This document shows positions 5,284-6,976 of a DNA stretch of 6,976 nt, piece after piece. Numbering within the stretch: position 1 is the first letter of the stretch; the number at the start of each line of letters is the position of its first letter. Source of the DNA: Caulobacterales bacterium RIFOXYB1_FULL_67_16 (GTDB lineage Bacteria > Pseudomonadota > Alphaproteobacteria > Caulobacterales > Caulobacteraceae); the NCBI GenBank assembly GCA_001796045.1, contig MGLN01000128.1:4594-11569 (forward strand), written 5' to 3'. The translations under genes were made by a program, and so were the position numbers. The notes below the pieces were generated by a model, which had not been told where the DNA came from, made no database searches, and saw only the letters and a program-made list of their open reading frames with translations.

Positions 5284-5792
5284 GACTTCCGGGCGTCGGC
5301 CTTGCGCTTGACCTCGTCCTTGCGCTCCTCTTCCTCGTCGTCGTCGCCGACCTTTTCCTCGACCGTCGCCGAGAAACGCTGGAAGGCGCCCAGGCCGACC
5401 AGCACCAGGACGGCGGCGATCAGCAGGGCGGCGGGATAGATCAGCAGGGCCACATCTTCGCGCGCCGTCTTGAACACCACCACCAGGGCCTCCAGGAACA
5501 GGGCGATGACGATGGTGGACAGGAACTTCGTCAGGCTGCGCCGGGCCTCGGCCGCGCTGCGCCGTTCGTTGCCGCGCCGCACCTCGTCCTCGAAAATATA
5601 TTTGGCCACGTCGAAGACGGCGATGGCGACAATCACATAGCCCAGCATGTCCAGCACGGCGTCGGCGCCGGACAGGTCGTGGCGGGCGATGCCTTCCAGC
5701 GCGTCCCTGACGCCGAACCCGATGAGGGCCACGGCCGAAACCAGCAGCAGAAGACTGGCGAAGCCGAAGACGGCGCGGGTCAGATAGGTCAT
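5280..5792 (-). CDS. Four-span inner-membrane protein with charged C-terminal tail, function unknown
   Basis: 170 residues. Hydrophobic stretches at about 7-29, 46-64, 88-108 and 113-137 predict four membrane spans. The loop between spans two and three is rich in Arg/Glu (FEDEVRRGNERRSAAEARRS, 67-86), giving cytoplasmic termini and a cytoplasmic middle loop by the positive-inside rule. The tail (about 144-170) alternates acidic and basic runs and should be a cytoplasmic helix or coiled coil. Visible patterns are DVAKYIFEDE after span two and LTKFLSTIVIALFLEALVVVF in span three. It vaguely recalls small PsiE-like membrane proteins, but I cannot confirm a family. A possible ribosome-binding site (AGGGAG, 5803-5808) lies about 10 bases before the ATG. 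It is divergent from hmgA across 112 bases and could share its regulatory region. Confidence 0.75.
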   Translation of the reverse strand: MTYLTRAVFGFASLLLLVSAVALIGFGVRDALEGIARHDLSGADAVLDMLGYVIVAIAVFDVAKYIFEDEVRRGNERRSAAEARRSLTKFLSTIVIALFLEALVVVFKTAREDVALLIYPAALLIAAVLVLVGLGAFQRFSATVEEKVGDDDEEEERKDEVKRKADARKS

Positions 5793-5826
5793 GGCGGTGC
5801 GGCTCCCTGGCCGCCGTCAACGCGCG

Positions 5827-5841
5827 AACAGCCCAGCTGTT
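5827..5841. promoter_or_regulatory. Perfect palindrome in hmgA upstream region, possible operator
   Basis: AACAGC (5827-5832) and GCTGTT (5836-5841) are exact inverted copies around CCA. They lie 63 bases upstream of hmgA and 34 bases upstream of the divergent membrane-protein gene. The position suits a dimeric transcription regulator of homogentisate degradation or of both genes. No regulator gene is visible nearby, so the link is inferred. Confidence 0.4.
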
Positions 5842-5892
5842 GCAGACCCTCACAGGTGACGTGGACCGCCGCCCCGGCTAAACCAGGGACAT

Positions 5893-5898
5893 AGGGAG
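5893..5898 (+). promoter_or_regulatory. Ribosome-binding site of hmgA
   Basis: AGGGAG lies 6 bases before the ATG at 5905, which supports that start. Confidence 0.65.
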
Positions 5899-5904
5899 AC
5901 CCAC

Positions 5905-6976
5905 ATGACGCGATCCAACGCGCCCGCCTACCAGTCCGGCTTCGGCAATCATTTCGCGACCGAGGCCGCGCCCGGCGCCCTGCCGCAGGGCCAGAACTCG
6001 CCGCAGAAGACGCCGATGGGCCTGTACGCCGAACAGCTGTCCGGCACGGCCTTCACCGCCCCGCGCGCCGAGAACCGGCGCAGCTGGCTGTACCGCCTGC
6101 GTCCCTCGGCCCAGCACGGCCCCTATGTGGCCTTCGACCAGGGGCGGGTCCGCTCCGGCCCCTTCGACGAGACCCCGCCCAATCCCAACCGGATGCGCTG
6201 GGACCCTCTGCCCATCCCAGAGACCCCGACCGACTGGGTCGAGGGGCTGGTCACCTACGGCGGAAACGGCGAGCCCGACGCCGGGGCCGGGGCGGGCGTT
6301 CACCTCTATGTCGCCAACCGCTCGATGGTGGACCGCGTCTTCTACGACGCCGACGGCGAACTGCTGATCGTGCCGCAACAGGGGGCGCATCGCTTCGTCA
6401 CCGAGATGGGGGTGATCGAGGCCCAGCCCGGCCACGTGGTCCTGATCCCGCGCGGCGTCCGCTTCCGCGTCGAGATCGAAGGCCCCGTTCGGGGCTATGT
6501 CTGCGAAAACTACGGCAGCCCCTTCCGCCTGCCGGACCTGGGGCCGATCGGCGCCAACGGCCTGGCCAATCCGCGCGACTTCGAAACCCCGGTCGCGGCC
6601 TTCGAGGACGTGGATCGCCCGACCCAGTGCGTCCAGAAATACGGTGGTCGCCTGTGGGCGACCACCTTCGACCACAGCCCGCTGGACGTTGTGGCCTGGC
6701 ACGGCAATCTGGCGCCCTGCCGCTATGACACAGCGCGGTTCAACACGATCAACACGGTCAGCTACGATCACCCCGATCCGTCGATCTTCACCGTCCTGAC
6801 CAGCCCGTCAGAGACGCCGGGCACGGCCAATATCGACTTCGTCATCTTCCCGCCGCGCTGGATGGTGGCCGAGCACACCTTCCGCCCGCCCTGGTTCCAC
6901 AGGAACGTCATGAGCGAGTTCATGGGCCTGGTGACCGGCGCCTATGACGCCAAGGCCGGCGGTTTCGCCCCCGGCG
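5905..6976 (+). CDS. hmgA: Homogentisate 1,2-dioxygenase, N-terminal 357 codons (partial, runs off window)
   Basis: The frame is open from ATG 5905 to the window end. Family members are about 430-445 residues, so roughly the last 75-85 are missing. The enzyme is a cytoplasmic Fe(II) dioxygenase that opens the ring of homogentisate to maleylacetoacetate, a central step of tyrosine and phenylalanine breakdown. The N-terminus has the family signature YQSGFGNHFATEA, then LYAEQLSGTAFTAPR and SWLYRLRPS. Near the end, FPPRWMVAEHTFRPPWFHRN and MSEFMGL contain two iron ligands, His332 and Glu338, equivalent to human His335 and Glu341. His289 in YDHPDPS matches the human active-site His292. The third iron ligand would lie in the missing end. 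No maiA or fahA gene is seen upstream, so any pathway partners would have to lie beyond the window edge. The identity is clear. Confidence 0.97.
   Translation, partial: MTRSNAPAYQSGFGNHFATEAAPGALPQGQNSPQKTPMGLYAEQLSGTAFTAPRAENRRSWLYRLRPSAQHGPYVAFDQGRVRSGPFDETPPNPNRMRWDPLPIPETPTDWVEGLVTYGGNGEPDAGAGAGVHLYVANRSMVDRVFYDADGELLIVPQQGAHRFVTEMGVIEAQPGHVVLIPRGVRFRVEIEGPVRGYVCENYGSPFRLPDLGPIGANGLANPRDFETPVAAFEDVDRPTQCVQKYGGRLWATTFDHSPLDVVAWHGNLAPCRYDTARFNTINTVSYDHPDPSIFTVLTSPSETPGTANIDFVIFPPRWMVAEHTFRPPWFHRNVMSEFMGLVTGAYDAKAGGFAPG

Noticed and set aside
4366..5853. Open frame of 495 codons on the minus strand spanning several genes
   Set aside because: It runs through two real minus-strand genes in another frame and antisense to the RAM gene. 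Its composition is Arg/Gly-rich with no motifs, so it is a lack of stops due to high GC.
5849..5863. TCACAGGTGA as an operator near hmgA
   Set aside because: The perfect arms are only four bases long, which is expected by chance at this composition.
5878..6771. Open frame of 297 codons on the minus strand opposite hmgA
   Set aside because: It lies entirely antisense to a clear homogentisate dioxygenase. Its Gly/Arg/Val/Asp-rich translation is typical of a GC-rich shadow frame and shows no domain.

Overview
The window is a GC-rich, densely coded stretch of bacterial chromosome, and nearly all codon third positions are G or C. The GlnE sequence style, the small ECF sigma cassette and the homogentisate dioxygenase fit an alphaproteobacterium. 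Caulobacterales, and Brevundimonas in particular, is my best guess, inferred from protein style and not proven by any marker here. No rRNA, tRNA, CRISPR array, insertion sequence or phage gene is visible, and no gene-free stretch exceeds about 170 bases.

Left part (1-3495, all + strand): the window opens inside glnE, the adenylyltransferase/deadenylase of glutamine synthetase, and shows its last 390 codons. After a 60-base gap holding two back-to-back perfect hairpins comes what looks like a four-gene envelope-signalling operon. It encodes a secreted three-EF-hand protein, an ECF-type sigma factor (TTG start), a single-span membrane protein placed and shaped like an anti-sigma factor, and a membrane-anchored periplasmic protein of the Spy/CnrX ('heavy-metal sensor') type. 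Sigma/anti-sigma and anti-sigma/sensor each overlap by ATGA, implying translational coupling. The layout recalls the CnrH-CnrY-CnrX regulators of Cupriavidus, but the usual metal-ligand histidines are missing from the sensor-like protein. An EF-hand protein sits upstream, so the stimulus may differ.

Middle part (3500-5792): a KDPG/KHG-type aldolase (- strand) converges on the operon with a 4-base gap. Upstream of it on the same strand is a small exported protein of unknown function. A 169-base divergent intergenic region with two short hairpins separates that from a stand-alone Lrp/AsnC ligand-binding (RAM) domain protein on the + strand. The RAM gene converges with a four-span membrane protein, and the two share one CTAG as both stop codons.

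Right part (5905-6976, + strand): homogentisate 1,2-dioxygenase (hmgA), the ring-cleaving enzyme of tyrosine/phenylalanine degradation, cut by the window edge after 357 codons. A 15-base perfect palindrome lies about 63 bases before its start and could be an operator.

The most interesting unit is the EF-hand/sigma/anti-sigma/Spy-like operon. Its gene families are individually known, and its specific signal is unknown from sequence alone.
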